Position numbers and translations under genes: made by a program
In this document: one piece after another, positions 30,501-38,614 of the stretch
How the letters are laid out: each line of letters begins with the position of its first letter
Position numbering within the stretch: the first letter of the stretch is position 1
The notes under the pieces: generated by a model
Databases searched by the model: none
The model's input: only the letters and a program-made list of their open reading frames with translations
Told to the model about the DNA's origin: nothing
Assembly (NCBI RefSeq): GCF_030848395.1
Contig: NZ_JAVDBT010000015.1
Span: forward strand, 39,690 to 103,689
Length of the DNA stretch: 64,000 bases
Direction of reading: 5' to 3'
Source: Pseudogemmobacter lacusdianii
Lineage (GTDB): Bacteria; Pseudomonadota; Alphaproteobacteria; Rhodobacterales; Rhodobacteraceae

Positions 30501-31460
30501 CGCCGCTTCCGTCCGCGTGATGCCCCCCGCGCGCCAAGGCATCCCCACGCCGTCGGTATCGGCCTGTTCGACCTTGGGCTGAACCGTGCAATCCCCACAG
30601 CGCAGATCATCACCAAACCAACTCACGATCAACGAGACCGAGCCGCAATTGGGCAACTCGCCCACCAGATGCTGCAAGGAGGTGGCAAAATCCGTACGCC
30701 CAGACGCAGTATGCACATTGGTCGAGACATTGCGCCCGAGCCCGTGGTTCATATGCACCGGCGTCGTCGCATAGGCGTATTCCCCCGTACCTGGGATCAT
30801 CGCCACCGCCCGCACCGCCTCTTGCAGGCCCGAAGCCTGACCCGAGGCCGCCCGTATCACCTCAAAGCTGAACTGCGGCACCCGGCTGCCATAGGGCGAA
30901 AGGTCCAGATCCTCGATCACCACATAGGCCGTGCCGCGATAGGCCGGTGCCATCGCCGCCCCTTCGACCGCCACGATCTTCGGGTCCGCCGTCTGCGCCT
31001 CATCCCCCCGATAGAGCCGCAGGTTCAGGCTGTCGGGCGCGATCTCGGTGCCATCCGCCCAGATCCGGCCCAGCGCGAGGATTTCTCCCTCGCAAAGCGC
31101 AATCGCAAGGCTGATCGAATAGCTATAGTCCCAGACCCGCGGTTGCGGCATGCCCTTCCCGCCACCGCGCCGCGTCGCATGTTCTTCAAACTGCGTCGAC
31201 CAGATCACCTGACCCGCCAGCCGCATCCGACCCCAAACCTGCCCGATCGCCGCCCCTTCCGAGGCGCCCGTCAAACGCAGCCGGTCAATCCGCCCCACCT
31301 CCACCGCATCCGAACCACCGCCCAAGATCCGCTGGTCAATGCTGCGCCCAATGGTGGCGCCAATCGCCCGCCCGATCACCGCGCCAGAAAGGCCCAGCAC
31401 CGTGCCGCCAAAGCCCGCGCCAATGGCCGCACCGGCCGCCGAGAGAAGAAGGGTGGCCAT
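27573..31460 (-). CDS. GTA host-specificity/tail hub protein (RcGTA g15-like)
   Basis: Largest GTA protein, 1295 residues, forming the baseplate hub and tip that contacts the recipient cell. The start is Gly/Ala-rich and hydrophobic (ATLLLSAAGAAIGAGFGG), as in phage J-like proteins. The middle (about residues 440-760) contains the GTA TIM-barrel-like domain, ending in SPVYGGAMVDMAHAHAWAWD; the phage-tail fibronectin/hub domains follow. It starts one base after the g14 stop, the last structural gene of the cluster. No obvious terminator follows before cysE, 174 nt away. Length and architecture match the R. capsulatus homologue. Confidence 0.93.
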   Translation of the reverse strand: MATLLLSAAGAAIGAGFGGTVLGLSGAVIGRAIGATIGRSIDQRILGGGSDAVEVGRIDRLRLTGASEGAAIGQVWGRMRLAGQVIWSTQFEEHATRRGGGKGMPQPRVWDYSYSISLAIALCEGEILALGRIWADGTEIAPDSLNLRLYRGDEAQTADPKIVAVEGAAMAPAYRGTAYVVIEDLDLSPYGSRVPQFSFEVIRAASGQASGLQEAVRAVAMIPGTGEYAYATTPVHMNHGLGRNVSTNVHTASGRTDFATSLQHLVGELPNCGSVSLIVSWFGDDLRCGDCTVQPKVEQADTDGVGMPWRAGGITRTEAAIVPKVEGRSVYGGTPADASVIEAIKAIRAEGMEVMFYPFLLMEQLAGNGRPDPYSDAPDQPVLPWRGRITGSVAPGRAGTPDRTLTATAEVAAFFGTAAPGDFTTSGGRVFYHGPEEWSMRRFILHYAHLCAAAGGVDAFCIGSEMRGLTQLRGAGDSFPAVVQLMTLAAEVKAILGPSCKVSYAADWSEYAAYQASGDIYFPLDPLWASPHIDFIGIDNYLPLADWRDEEGHADAHWGSGYNLDYLRANIAAGEYHDWYYDSAEAEAFQRREPITDEAYDEPWVFRAKDLQGWWSNRHYPRIAGLRQGTPTAWLAMSKPIRFTEYGCAAIDKGTNQPNRFLDVLSSESAMPRASTGRRDDLVQMQYLRAMALHFADASHNPVSPVYGGAMVDMAHAHAWAWDARPFPAFPARSDLWADAAAYSRGHWLNGRASGQPLEAVVREICGQSGLEALDLSQLHGVVRGYAIGEVQSGRASLQPLLLGYSADVVERAGLLRFFLRDGRGDHVLAPDQLAVSDETNGYPQITRQGSGTASGSLRLSYVDVQGEFEIRSAEARFPDESLHAVAATELALGLTAAEARGLTYRWLAEDRISRDGISFALPLSRFDVGAGDVVALQGGRWRVDRVEIGALTQIEAVRVEEGSYRAGAIEEEVIAPRPFVGPVPSHPVFLDLPLITGTEQPHAPHLAVTAEPWPGVMVLWSSDNPAAGFVLNQIIPAPATVGVTQSPMALARPGIWDRGAPLRVEMVGGHLSSAQPLAVLNGANLIAIGDGSNDRWELFQFAKAELVAPNTYELSQRLRGQLGTDGLMPETWPIGSTVVLIDTSLRQVGLESAARGLLRHYRIGAALRGYDDPAVVARDEAFEGIGLRPYAPCHLRCTGTVGSNLQLSWRRRTRIDGDNWQQAEVPLGEESEAYVIRVLDGETLLAEYQAAAPLFAYSAAAQIADGVSGAFDLAVAQLSSRFGPGPFRKLHIAV

Positions 31461-31461
31461 G

Positions 31462-31929
31462 TCAACGCGCTCCTATGGGAAAGGCGAAACGCGCCGCAAT
31501 GCGGCGACGCCAGGGCTCCGTCAGCGGGTTCTCAATCACCCCGTGGCCGCTATAGGCATGGATGAACTGGGGTTGCGGCCCGGTTTCTGTCTGCAAGCCC
31601 AGATGCTTGGCAATGCGTCCTTGGCGCATGCGAAAAAGGATCACATCCCCCCGCTGCGCATCGCCCAAAGTCTTTTGCTGCAACAGCCGCTGCCCGGCCC
31701 AAAGGAGAACCTCCTCGCCGCCCGGCTCGGCCCAATCTTGCGTATAGGCGGGCACGCTTTCGGGCTCCAAGCCGTAAAGCCCACGCCAAATCCCACGCAA
31801 AAGGCCCAGACAATCAGCTCCAGCGCCTCGGCAACTTGCTTGATGCACATAGGGCGTCCCCAGCCAAAGCCGCGCCTCTTGCACCGCGCGCTCGGGCAAA
31901 GTCAGCGGCAGAGCCTTACACCGCTTCAT
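31462..31929 (-). CDS. GTA NlpC/P60 cell-wall peptidase (RcGTA g14-like)
   Basis: Tail-associated cysteine peptidase expected to cut peptidoglycan during DNA delivery. 155 residues. The catalytic cysteine is in CRGAGADCLGLLRGIWRG near residue 40, with the histidine in GRIAKHLGLQT near 107 and a third polar site in FIHAYSGHGV. The ATG at 31929 overlaps the g13 stop in an ATGA, which fixes the start; an in-frame ATG at 32001 lies within g13. Only one base separates its stop from g15. Confidence 0.92.
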   Translation of the reverse strand: MKRCKALPLTLPERAVQEARLWLGTPYVHQASCRGAGADCLGLLRGIWRGLYGLEPESVPAYTQDWAEPGGEEVLLWAGQRLLQQKTLGDAQRGDVILFRMRQGRIAKHLGLQTETGPQPQFIHAYSGHGVIENPLTEPWRRRIAARFAFPIGAR

Positions 31930-32837
31930 GCCAAGCCCCCAGCGCGAAAGCCCACCGCTCCCCCGGTGTTTTGTCCGGGTCTCGGAGAGGCCGTCAGCCA
32001 ATCCTCACCGGGGATATGCGGAAAGCCGCGAAAATTCGCCAGATTGGCAAACTTCGCCCTGCAGGTTGCAAGCCGTTTGTCGCAGCCCGCCGTGAAGCGC
32101 AGCAGATCCCCCGCTTGAACGCCGCCGCGCAGCCCGTGCCAAAGCTCAATCTCCCGCCCCGAGCCAAGGGCCTGATCGAGCTTCACGAGGCCAATCAAGC
32201 CCAGCGCAGAGCCACTGAGAACCTCTACCCGCCCATAGTCGAACCAGCGATCCGCAAATCCTGAGAATGCCGCAAAACGAAAGAGCCGCCGCTCTTCGTC
32301 AAACCCCTCAACCGGCCTCTCAACGAAATATCCCGGCTGGGTCGTGTCAAACTTACAACGCGCATCCCCCAGCACAGCCGAGCAATCACGGCTGTAGGCC
32401 CGACCCACCGGTTGGTTCAAAGCCTCCGTCAGCCCACGCAACTCGGCCCGAAATGACAAACCACTGCGCGAAACCTCTCCCACATTGCCGCGAAACAACT
32501 CCGCGCGCTGGGCGGTCTCGGCCCAATTGACCAGAAAGATCCGCACTTCGGCCGCATCATAGCGCCCCGCCGCAAGATCCGCCTCCGACAAAACCTCATC
32601 GGAAAGAGCAATCTCTGACAAAGCGCCCAAGGCTTCGGAATTATCGACCGCCAGCCCGGTGCCTTGCTGCAAAGTCCGCGCTGTCAGACCCGAGCTGGCC
32701 TTGTAGACCACGCCCTCAATGAGCAAGTCCTGGTCGTGATCGGTAAAGCCCAACAGCCCGCCATCACGGCGCAGAACCGTCCAGGCGCGGCAAGTCGTGG
32801 TGGCCCCCGATGCCAAGTGTTCCAGCAATGTTCCCAT
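31926..32837 (-). CDS. GTA baseplate hub protein, DUF2163 (RcGTA g13-like)
   Basis: Structural protein of the tail baseplate, 303 residues, containing DUF2163 and the C-terminal phage BR0599-like domain. Recognised by FTDHDQDLLIEGVVYKASSG near the N-terminus, SRDCSAVLGDARCKFD near residue 148 and DLLRFTAGCDKRLATCRAKF near 250; the paired cysteines in these segments bind iron-sulfur in the R. capsulatus protein, as far as I recall. The ATG overlaps the g12 stop (TGATG); a GTG one codon upstream is an alternative. The stop overlaps g14. Confidence 0.9.
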   Translation of the reverse strand: MGTLLEHLASGATTTCRAWTVLRRDGGLLGFTDHDQDLLIEGVVYKASSGLTARTLQQGTGLAVDNSEALGALSEIALSDEVLSEADLAAGRYDAAEVRIFLVNWAETAQRAELFRGNVGEVSRSGLSFRAELRGLTEALNQPVGRAYSRDCSAVLGDARCKFDTTQPGYFVERPVEGFDEERRLFRFAAFSGFADRWFDYGRVEVLSGSALGLIGLVKLDQALGSGREIELWHGLRGGVQAGDLLRFTAGCDKRLATCRAKFANLANFRGFPHIPGEDWLTASPRPGQNTGGAVGFRAGGLA

Positions 32838-33469
32838 CACAGCCGCACCTCCACCACCGGTACCCGCGGCACATCCCCCGCTTGGAATGACGCGACCGAG
32901 GTCTGGATGTGATCGGTCTCAAACCGCACCGGAACGTCGAACTCGAACCCCGCCGAGACCTCGGTGCCCAGCGCCGGGGCGGTATCGAACGTGATCACCC
33001 CGCGTTCGACATCGACCTCGAACTCCAGGCCCTCGACCTTCGGGTCCTGCGCCACGGCCACGAGAACCGTACCCCGCACCGGCTTCACCACTGGCCGCAC
33101 ATAGCTCTGCTCACCCGAAATATAGTGCTTCACCAAAGCAAAGCTGAGCTGCAAGCCATCCCCGGTGCCGATCACCTGATCCAAAGCCGATGGCGCGCGC
33201 GAAGCAGGACAGGATTTATAGTCCGACCAATCCTTCCAGCGAAACCCGTGCAACTGGCCCCGGCGCGCCTCAAAGAACGCGATCAAAGCCTCGACATCAT
33301 CCAAGGAGCGCAGCCCCAGCCCCGCATCATAGCGCCGCCGCGAATGCGCCCAGGGAGCGTTGCGCTCCTCATAGCCGTTTTGCAGCGTCACCACCTCCGT
33401 GCGCCGCTCCGGCCCACCGATTGAGCCGAAGCTGAGATTGGCCGGAAATCTGATCTCGTGAAACGCCAT
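32837..33469 (-). CDS. GTA distal tail protein, DUF2460 (RcGTA g12-like)
   Basis: Distal tail ring protein, 210 residues, DUF2460. The N-terminus AFHEIRFPANLSFGSIGGPE and the following RRTEVVTLQNGYEERNAPWA are nearly invariant in GTA clusters; IAFFEARRGQLHGFRWKDWS near residue 63 is also diagnostic. It connects tail tube and baseplate. The stop overlaps the g13 start. Confidence 0.93.
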   Translation of the reverse strand: MAFHEIRFPANLSFGSIGGPERRTEVVTLQNGYEERNAPWAHSRRRYDAGLGLRSLDDVEALIAFFEARRGQLHGFRWKDWSDYKSCPASRAPSALDQVIGTGDGLQLSFALVKHYISGEQSYVRPVVKPVRGTVLVAVAQDPKVEGLEFEVDVERGVITFDTAPALGTEVSAGFEFDVPVRFETDHIQTSVASFQAGDVPRVPVVEVRL

Positions 33470-33478
33470 TGAATGCCC

Positions 33479-34144
33479 TCACCTGTTGCGCTGGCCACGC
33501 GCCAAAGCGCGGCCCATCTGGGCGGCGATCTGGCTCTGACTGCGCTGGAACCCCTGCACATCCGGGGTCGAGATGTTCATCACCACCTGCACCGGCCGCC
33601 CGCCGCCGCCCGATTGCACGCCCAAACGGCCATCCGCCCCGCGTGCCAAAGGCAAGATCGCCTCCGGCCCCGCCTCGCCCATCAACCCGCGCCCGCCGCG
33701 CATTGGAAACATCGTCGGAGCGCTGACGATGCCGCCTCGGGCAAAGGGCATCACCTTGCCCGAGGTAAAAGCGCCGCCTTGGGCAAAGGGCATAAACGCA
33801 CCCATCGCCCCGGCAATCCCTTGCGCCAAAACCCCGCCCAAAGCATGGCTCACCGGCCGCATCGCGATGTTGTAAACCGTTTCGCTGATAGCCTTGCCCA
33901 CACCGCGCAACGCCTCCGAGAGCTTCATTCCATCGAAGACCAGCCCATCAAAAGCCTTGCGCAGCCCCTGGCTTAGCCCCCGCGACAAAGTGCCAATCTC
34001 GCGCCCGGTGAAAACCATGCTGCTTTGCATCCGCGCGAGCTCGCCCTCAAAGGCCGCCACCATCGCGGCCGAGCCGCCCATGCGCTCGTCCAAGACCTGC
34101 AAAGCCTCGGCCAGATCCTCAACCCGCTCCATCCGTGCCCCCAT
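33479..34144 (-). CDS. GTA tape-measure protein (RcGTA g11-like)
   Basis: Sets tail length. At 221 residues it is very short compared with phage tape measures, in line with the short tail of GTA particles. The N-terminal half is helical (LAEALQVLDERMGGSAAMVA), the C-terminal half is glycine-rich with hydrophobic turns (FAQGGAFTSGKVMPFARGG). The start lies 26 nt inside the end of the upstream tail chaperone gene. Confidence 0.9.
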   Translation of the reverse strand: MGARMERVEDLAEALQVLDERMGGSAAMVAAFEGELARMQSSMVFTGREIGTLSRGLSQGLRKAFDGLVFDGMKLSEALRGVGKAISETVYNIAMRPVSHALGGVLAQGIAGAMGAFMPFAQGGAFTSGKVMPFARGGIVSAPTMFPMRGGRGLMGEAGPEAILPLARGADGRLGVQSGGGGRPVQVVMNISTPDVQGFQRSQSQIAAQMGRALARGQRNR

Positions 34145-34346
34145 TATTTTGACGATCAGCCCCCGGACGATCCGGGAAGGCGGCAGCCAATTCTGCCAGC
34201 CGCGCCCGCGTGAAGGCCGGAGCTGCCGCTTCCGCCCCCAGCATGATCCGCAACTCGACCGGGGTGAGCCGCCAGAAGACCGCAGGCTCCAAGCCCAACT
34301 CGCGCAGGCCCGCCCGCATCAGCCCCGGCCAGTCGATGCCGCTCAT
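34119..34346 (-). CDS. GTA tail assembly chaperone (RcGTA g10.1-like)
   Basis: Small protein of 75 residues in the phage tail assembly chaperone family (TAC_2). LGLEPAVFWRLTPVELRIML at residues 18-37 is the family signature. Its ATG overlaps the g10 stop in an ATGA and its stop lies inside g11. Easily missed because of its size. Confidence 0.85.
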   Translation of the reverse strand: MSGIDWPGLMRAGLRELGLEPAVFWRLTPVELRIMLGAEAAAPAFTRARLAELAAAFPDRPGADRQNNGGTDGAG

Positions 34347-34666
34347 CGCTCGCCCGGCAAGGCGAAGGCACGCGCCAAAAGCGTTGCCGCCACCCGCGCC
34401 GCCTCGACCAGGCCGCCGCCGATCTCAACTTGCAAAAGGTCCGAAGCTTGCCCCTGCCAACCGCCGCCGCGCAGGCCCGCCACGATCAAAGCCAAAACAT
34501 CGCGGCTGGAAAAGCGCCCGGTCTCGAACCGCTCCACCAGTTGCAAAAGCCCGCCCTCAGGCAGGCCTGCTTCCATCTCGGCCAATGCCCCCAAAGTCAG
34601 CTTCGCCAGATGGCGCTGCCCATCCAACACAAGCGCCACTTCGCCCGCGAAAGGATTGGCCATCAT
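34343..34666 (-). CDS. GTA tail chaperone/structural protein, DUF3356 (RcGTA g10-like)
   Basis: 107 residues, GTA-gp10 family (DUF3356), probably a tail assembly chaperone with the neighbouring small gene. Diagnostic text: NPFAGEVALVLDGQRHLAKL then TLGALAEMEAGLPEGGLLQL. The ATG overlaps the major tail protein stop (ATGA); the start could also be the second of the two adjacent ATGs. Confidence 0.88.
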   Translation of the reverse strand: MMANPFAGEVALVLDGQRHLAKLTLGALAEMEAGLPEGGLLQLVERFETGRFSSRDVLALIVAGLRGGGWQGQASDLLQVEIGGGLVEAARVAATLLARAFALPGER

Positions 34667-35076
34667 AGCGCCGTGAAGCTCAAAGCCCCCGCCGAGGCCA
34701 GCGTCAGCTCATAGCTCGCCTCGCCATTATGGCTGCCAGCATATTCCAGGTTTGAGATCTGAAACGCCCCCACCACGGTGCCGAAATCCGGGATAACCAC
34801 CTGAAACTCGGGGATTTCGCCATCAAAGAAGATCTGCCGCGCCCGCTCATCGGTGTTGGCATCGCGAAACACGCCCGAGCCCGAGATGCTGGCAGATTTC
34901 ACCCCAGCCCCCGCCAGCAGCTCCCGCCAACCGCCTTGGCTTTCCAGCGAGGTCACATCCACCGTCTCAGCATTAAAGCTGATCCGCGTGGCCCGTAGAC
35001 CGGCGATGGTCTCAAATTGCCCATCCCCCGTCTGGTCAATCTTGATCAGCAAGTCCTTACCTGCCTGAACCGCCAT
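34663..35076 (-). CDS. GTA major tail protein (RcGTA g9-like)
   Basis: Tail tube subunit of 137 residues (TP901-1-like major tail family). Markers are AVQAGKDLLIKIDQTGDGQF at the start, FETIAGLRATRISFNAETVD and VTSLESQGGWRELLAGAGVK. A separate ribosome site (AAGGAGATAGGCT) precedes the ATG, consistent with the high copy number needed. Confidence 0.93.
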   Translation of the reverse strand: MAVQAGKDLLIKIDQTGDGQFETIAGLRATRISFNAETVDVTSLESQGGWRELLAGAGVKSASISGSGVFRDANTDERARQIFFDGEIPEFQVVIPDFGTVVGAFQISNLEYAGSHNGEASYELTLASAGALSFTAL

Positions 35077-35126
35077 AGCCTATCTCCTTGATATACCTGT
35101 CTTCAGACCTGCCATCGGCCCAGCGC

Positions 35127-35522
35127 CTAAAGGGCGATGCGGGCGCGAAAGCTCAGATCGATCCGCCGCGCAGTGCCTTCATCCAGCCGCTGCGCCACCG
35201 CTTTCAGGAATGCCACGCTGACCAGATCGCCGCGGGTCAGGGTCAGATCGGCCCCGGCCAAACGGTCCGAGATCGCCGCCGCGATGGTCTTTGCGGCCAG
35301 AAACCCAGCCGCATCCGAGATCACGCTGATCACCAGCCGATGCTCGCCGCCCGCCCCCGTCGCGTCCGAGGCATCGCGCACCTCCTCGGGGCCCAAAAGC
35401 ACGAAGGTGCCCGCAGGCCCTGCCGGCACCGCATCATAGACCGCGACCCCCGCCAAAGCCGGATCCAAGGTCAGATGCTCGTAAATCGCCGCCTGCAAAG
35501 CCGCTGCTGCGCCATAGCTCAT
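35127..35522 (-). CDS. GTA tail terminator/completion protein, DUF3168 (RcGTA g8-like)
   Basis: 131 residues, DUF3168. SYGAAAALQAAIYEHLTLDP at the N-terminus and EHRLVISVISDAAGFLAAKT near residue 60 fit the family, which caps the tail at the neck. The ATG overlaps the g7 stop in an ATGA; a 50-nt gap then separates it from the major tail gene. Confidence 0.9.
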   Translation of the reverse strand: MSYGAAAALQAAIYEHLTLDPALAGVAVYDAVPAGPAGTFVLLGPEEVRDASDATGAGGEHRLVISVISDAAGFLAAKTIAAAISDRLAGADLTLTRGDLVSVAFLKAVAQRLDEGTARRIDLSFRARIAL

Positions 35523-35857
35523 TGCGGGGCCTCCTCACGGCAAAAGCAGGTCAGATAAAGCCCCGCCGGATCGCGCTCACTCACCGCGAGCACCGCGAAG
35601 ACCCGAGAACTTTCGAGGAACCTTTGCCCCGGCTGGGGCCGCGCCTCAGCCCCAACTTCGGCCGCGCGCACCGTGATCCGATAGGGCGTTGAGGTCAGAA
35701 CCAGTTCCTCCCCCGCCACATCGCGCCCCGAGCCCGGCCGCACCTCGGCCCAAAGCGTGCCGAGGCTCTCCCAACTCGTGGTAAAGCCACCGGCGCCATC
35801 CGGGCTTTGGACAGCCCTTTGCAACTCCAGCGCCCGGTTGAGATGTGGCACCTTCAT
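35519..35857 (-). CDS. GTA head-tail adaptor/stopper (RcGTA g7-like)
   Basis: 112-residue phage head closure protein (SPP1 gp16-like). LNRALELQRAVQSPDGAGGF then TTSWESLGTLWAEVRPGSGR is the usual N-terminal half; the C-terminal end resembles RDPAGLYLTCFCREE. Start and stop each overlap the neighbouring genes by 4 nt. Confidence 0.9.
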   Translation of the reverse strand: MKVPHLNRALELQRAVQSPDGAGGFTTSWESLGTLWAEVRPGSGRDVAGEELVLTSTPYRITVRAAEVGAEARPQPGQRFLESSRVFAVLAVSERDPAGLYLTCFCREEAPQ

Positions 35858-36453
35858 CGCCGCCCCCCGCCGCCCAAGACCCGCACCTGCCGCCAGGGTT
35901 CAATCAACGCATTGACCGCGCTGGGCAGGCCCGAGGCCGCGCCCGCATCATGGCGATGCTCATAAAACTCCGCCGCCAAAAGCAGCACCGCTTGCTGCAA
36001 ATCCGCCGGAACGCCCTCCCAATCCGCCGCGAAACCCGCCACGAAGGAAATGAGAACACGGCCCTCGCTCGGCACCAGTGGCAGCCCGCCCCCGCGCCCC
36101 GCCAGACGCGGCCGATGCCGGTCCGCAATCAGCCGATAGCCAGTCTCAGCCACCGTCCATTCGGCCCCGCCTGCATCGACCATGCTGAGGCTCAGGATTT
36201 CCGCCACCGGCGCCAGCGGCATCGCCACCCCATCCGGGTCGCGCCACTCGGCCAGCTCCCAAAGAAACGCCCGCTGGATCAAGGCCTTGGCGACCCTCGC
36301 TTCAATCGCCGCAATGGCCGCCCGCAGATGGCTTTCCAGCAAGACCTCCTGCCCCTCGGGCAAGGCAAAGCCCGTACCCAGCCGCAGATGCGCAATCAGC
36401 CCCCCCACCGGCAAAGCAGCCCCCGGCACCGCCGTCACTTCGGTCAACATCAT
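35854..36453 (-). CDS. GTA head-tail connector (RcGTA g6-like)
   Basis: 199 residues, phage head-tail connector of the phiE125 gp8 type. ESHLRAAIAAIEARVAKALI near residue 43 and VPADLQQAVLLLAAEFYEHR near 156 are recognisable. I chose the ATG at 36453 because GGAGG lies 6 nt upstream; the open frame to 36546 overlaps the capsid gene and is not conserved. The stop overlaps g7. Confidence 0.88.
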   Translation of the reverse strand: MMLTEVTAVPGAALPVGGLIAHLRLGTGFALPEGQEVLLESHLRAAIAAIEARVAKALIQRAFLWELAEWRDPDGVAMPLAPVAEILSLSMVDAGGAEWTVAETGYRLIADRHRPRLAGRGGGLPLVPSEGRVLISFVAGFAADWEGVPADLQQAVLLLAAEFYEHRHDAGAASGLPSAVNALIEPWRQVRVLGGGGRR

Positions 36454-36532
36454 CTTCAACCTCCGATGCCGCATAAGGCTTTCCGCCCGGCGCGCGCCGC
36501 CCAGACACAGCGCGCGCCCCTCTCGCCCCCGC

Positions 36533-37741
36533 TTACGAGGTGGCAATCTTCAAAAGCTTGATCGCGGCGTAATCGGTGATGTCGCCGCCCACCCGCTTTG
36601 AGGCATAGAAAAGCACATGCGGCTTGGCCGAGAACGGATCGCGCAGGATCCGCAGATCCGGCCGCTCGGCCACCGTGTAACCGGCCGCAAAATCGCCAAA
36701 GGCGATCGGATAGGCATTGGCCGCCACATCCGGCATATCTTCGCAAACGAGCACCGGATAGCCCATCAACTGCGGCGGCTGGCCCGCCGCCAGACTGTCG
36801 CCCCACATGAAGCGCCCATCGGCATCCTTCATCTTGCGCACGGCGCCTGCCGTCTTCGAATTCATCACGAAGGCGCCATTGGCCCGGTAATCCGCGCACA
36901 AGGCATAAACCAAGTTCACGATGCAATCGCTCGCATTGGTCGAGGCAAAATCCGAGGCCGCACCACTGGCCACATAGCCCAGATTTCCCCAAGTCCAGCT
37001 GGCATTGGCCACTTTGGTCGGCAGCAAAATACCTTTGGGCTTATCGATCCCATCGCCGCTGATGAACGCCGCCGATTCCGCGCGGATGAAGCGGGTGGCG
37101 ATCTTGCCCGCCAACCAGCCCTCCACATCAAAGGCGCTGTCATCCAACAGGCGCTGGCTGGCCTTTGGCATCGCCGAAAGCTCATGCAGCTTGATCGAGA
37201 TCCGCTCCAAAGTCGGCGTCGTGGTCTCGGCCTGCGCCGCCGTCTCGGTGGCCCAACCCGAGCTCACCTCGCTGCGATCGATCAACACATCAAAGCTTAC
37301 CGCCTCGACCTGCACCACCGTGGCCAAAGCCCGCAAGGACGAGGTCGCCACCAGCATCGAGCGGATGCTTTCGGCCGTCTGCGGATCGACCAGATAGCCG
37401 CCATCGGCCGCGACGGCGGTGCTCATGGCCTTGCCTTCCAGCGCCAGCCCCCGCAGCCCATCATCATCGCCCGAGCGCAGATAGGCGTTGAACGCCTTGC
37501 GATGCGGGACATCCATCTCCGCCGCCGCCGAAAGGGCTGGGCGGGCATGGGTCGTCACTTTGCGATCCAGCATGGTCATTCGCTCTTTCTGATGTTGAAG
37601 CATTTCCTTAACTTCGCGCTGAAACTGACGGATATCATTCAGAAAACCCGCAACCTCAGCCTTTACATCTGCCGCAGCAGAAGCACCCGCCATCTGGCCC
37701 AAGGACAAATCTTCCCCGGCCCGAGCTTTGCTCTCGGTCAT
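36533..37741 (-). CDS. GTA major capsid protein, HK97 fold (RcGTA g5-like)
   Basis: Builds the GTA head; 402 residues. The N-terminal ~100 residues form a coiled-coil delta domain (FLNDIRQFQREVKEMLQHQK) that the g4 protease removes; the mature shell begins around MSTAVAADGGYLVDPQTAES near residue 106. RISIKLHELSAMPKASQRLL and the C-terminal HVLFYASKRVGGDITDYAAI fit the HK97-like capsid family. AAGGGATTGGACG precedes the ATG. Confidence 0.95.
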   Translation of the reverse strand: MTESKARAGEDLSLGQMAGASAAADVKAEVAGFLNDIRQFQREVKEMLQHQKERMTMLDRKVTTHARPALSAAAEMDVPHRKAFNAYLRSGDDDGLRGLALEGKAMSTAVAADGGYLVDPQTAESIRSMLVATSSLRALATVVQVEAVSFDVLIDRSEVSSGWATETAAQAETTTPTLERISIKLHELSAMPKASQRLLDDSAFDVEGWLAGKIATRFIRAESAAFISGDGIDKPKGILLPTKVANASWTWGNLGYVASGAASDFASTNASDCIVNLVYALCADYRANGAFVMNSKTAGAVRKMKDADGRFMWGDSLAAGQPPQLMGYPVLVCEDMPDVAANAYPIAFGDFAAGYTVAERPDLRILRDPFSAKPHVLFYASKRVGGDITDYAAIKLLKIATS

Positions 37742-37789
37742 CGTCCAATCCCTTCTTTCCTGATCACTTCACCGCCCGCAGGCGCGGGT

Positions 37790-38356
37790 TTAGCGCGCCC
37801 CGAAGCTCAGCCGTGCGGCGCGAAAGACCTCTGCCAACTCCTGCAAAGCGCCCTCAGCCGCCTCCGATTTGGCCGCCACCCGTGCCTCTTTCAGCATCGG
37901 GAAAGTCACCAACGACACCTCCCAAAGCTCCAACTCCTGCAATAGCCGCCGCCCCTTGGCATCGCGCTCGGCCTTCACCGTGCGGTAGCCGATTGAAAGC
38001 CCGTCAATCGCCCCCGCATCCAGCAAAGCCGCCGCCTCTCGGCCCCGCGCCACCTCGCCCAAGATGCGGCCCTTGACCCAAAGCCCCATGGCGTCCTCGC
38101 GCACCTCGTCCCAGATGCCAATCGGCTGCGCGGGATCGTGCTGCCAGAGCATTTTCACCCGGCCACCGGCCCCCGACAGCCGCGCCAAAGACGCCGCATA
38201 AGCACCTTTTTGCACCACATCGCCGCCCTGATCCGCCCGCCCAAAGACCGAGGCATAGCCCGAGATCACCCGGTCCCCGCCCGCCGCTCCGCTGATCGTT
38301 AACCCCGCCTCGGGCCGGAGGTATTTCCGCTCGGGCGCGCCATAATCCTGCATCAT
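37790..38356 (-). CDS. GTA prohead protease (RcGTA g4-like)
   Basis: HK97-type serine protease that trims the capsid protein; 188 residues. The catalytic histidine lies in MLWQHDPAQPIGIWDEV near residue 70 and the serine in DAGAIDGLSIGYRTVKA near 117. The end of the domain, WEVSLVTFPMLKEARV, is also typical. It lies 48 nt upstream of the capsid gene, in the order seen in tailed phages. Confidence 0.93.
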   Translation of the reverse strand: MMQDYGAPERKYLRPEAGLTISGAAGGDRVISGYASVFGRADQGGDVVQKGAYAASLARLSGAGGRVKMLWQHDPAQPIGIWDEVREDAMGLWVKGRILGEVARGREAAALLDAGAIDGLSIGYRTVKAERDAKGRRLLQELELWEVSLVTFPMLKEARVAAKSEAAEGALQELAEVFRAARLSFGAR

Positions 38357-38368
38357 CCGTCCCTCTCC

Positions 38369-38614
38369 CTAACCCATCGCCGTTCGGATCAGCACCTCGG
38401 CCAGTTGCGCCAGCAAAAACGCCGTCACCCCATAGACGCCTAGCCAAAGCCGCCGCTCCAGCCGCTCCAAAGCTGCGTCGATCTGACCAAGGCGAAACTC
38501 CAACGCGGTCCAGCGCTCCTGCATCACCCGCTCATTGGCCTCGATCCGGGCATGGGCGGCATCGAAGCTATCAAAGAGAAAGCGCGAGCCGCTCTCGCGC
38601 CGCGCCCCGCTCAT
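38369..38614 (-). CDS. GTA small membrane-helix protein (RcGTA g3.5-like)
   Basis: 81-residue protein with a helical, charged N-terminal part (ARIEANERVMQERWTALEFR) and one C-terminal hydrophobic helix (WLGVYGVTAFLLAQLAEVLI). It sits between portal and protease exactly where g3.5 is found in R. capsulatus. The function is not established. The ATG at 38614 overlaps the portal stop (ATGA). Confidence 0.8.
   Translation of the reverse strand: MSGARRESGSRFLFDSFDAAHARIEANERVMQERWTALEFRLGQIDAALERLERRLWLGVYGVTAFLLAQLAEVLIRTAMG

Noticed and set aside
29604..31565. 653-codon plus-strand open frame opposite GTA g15
   Set aside because: Antisense shadow of a clearly conserved gene; no ribosome site or recognisable motif.
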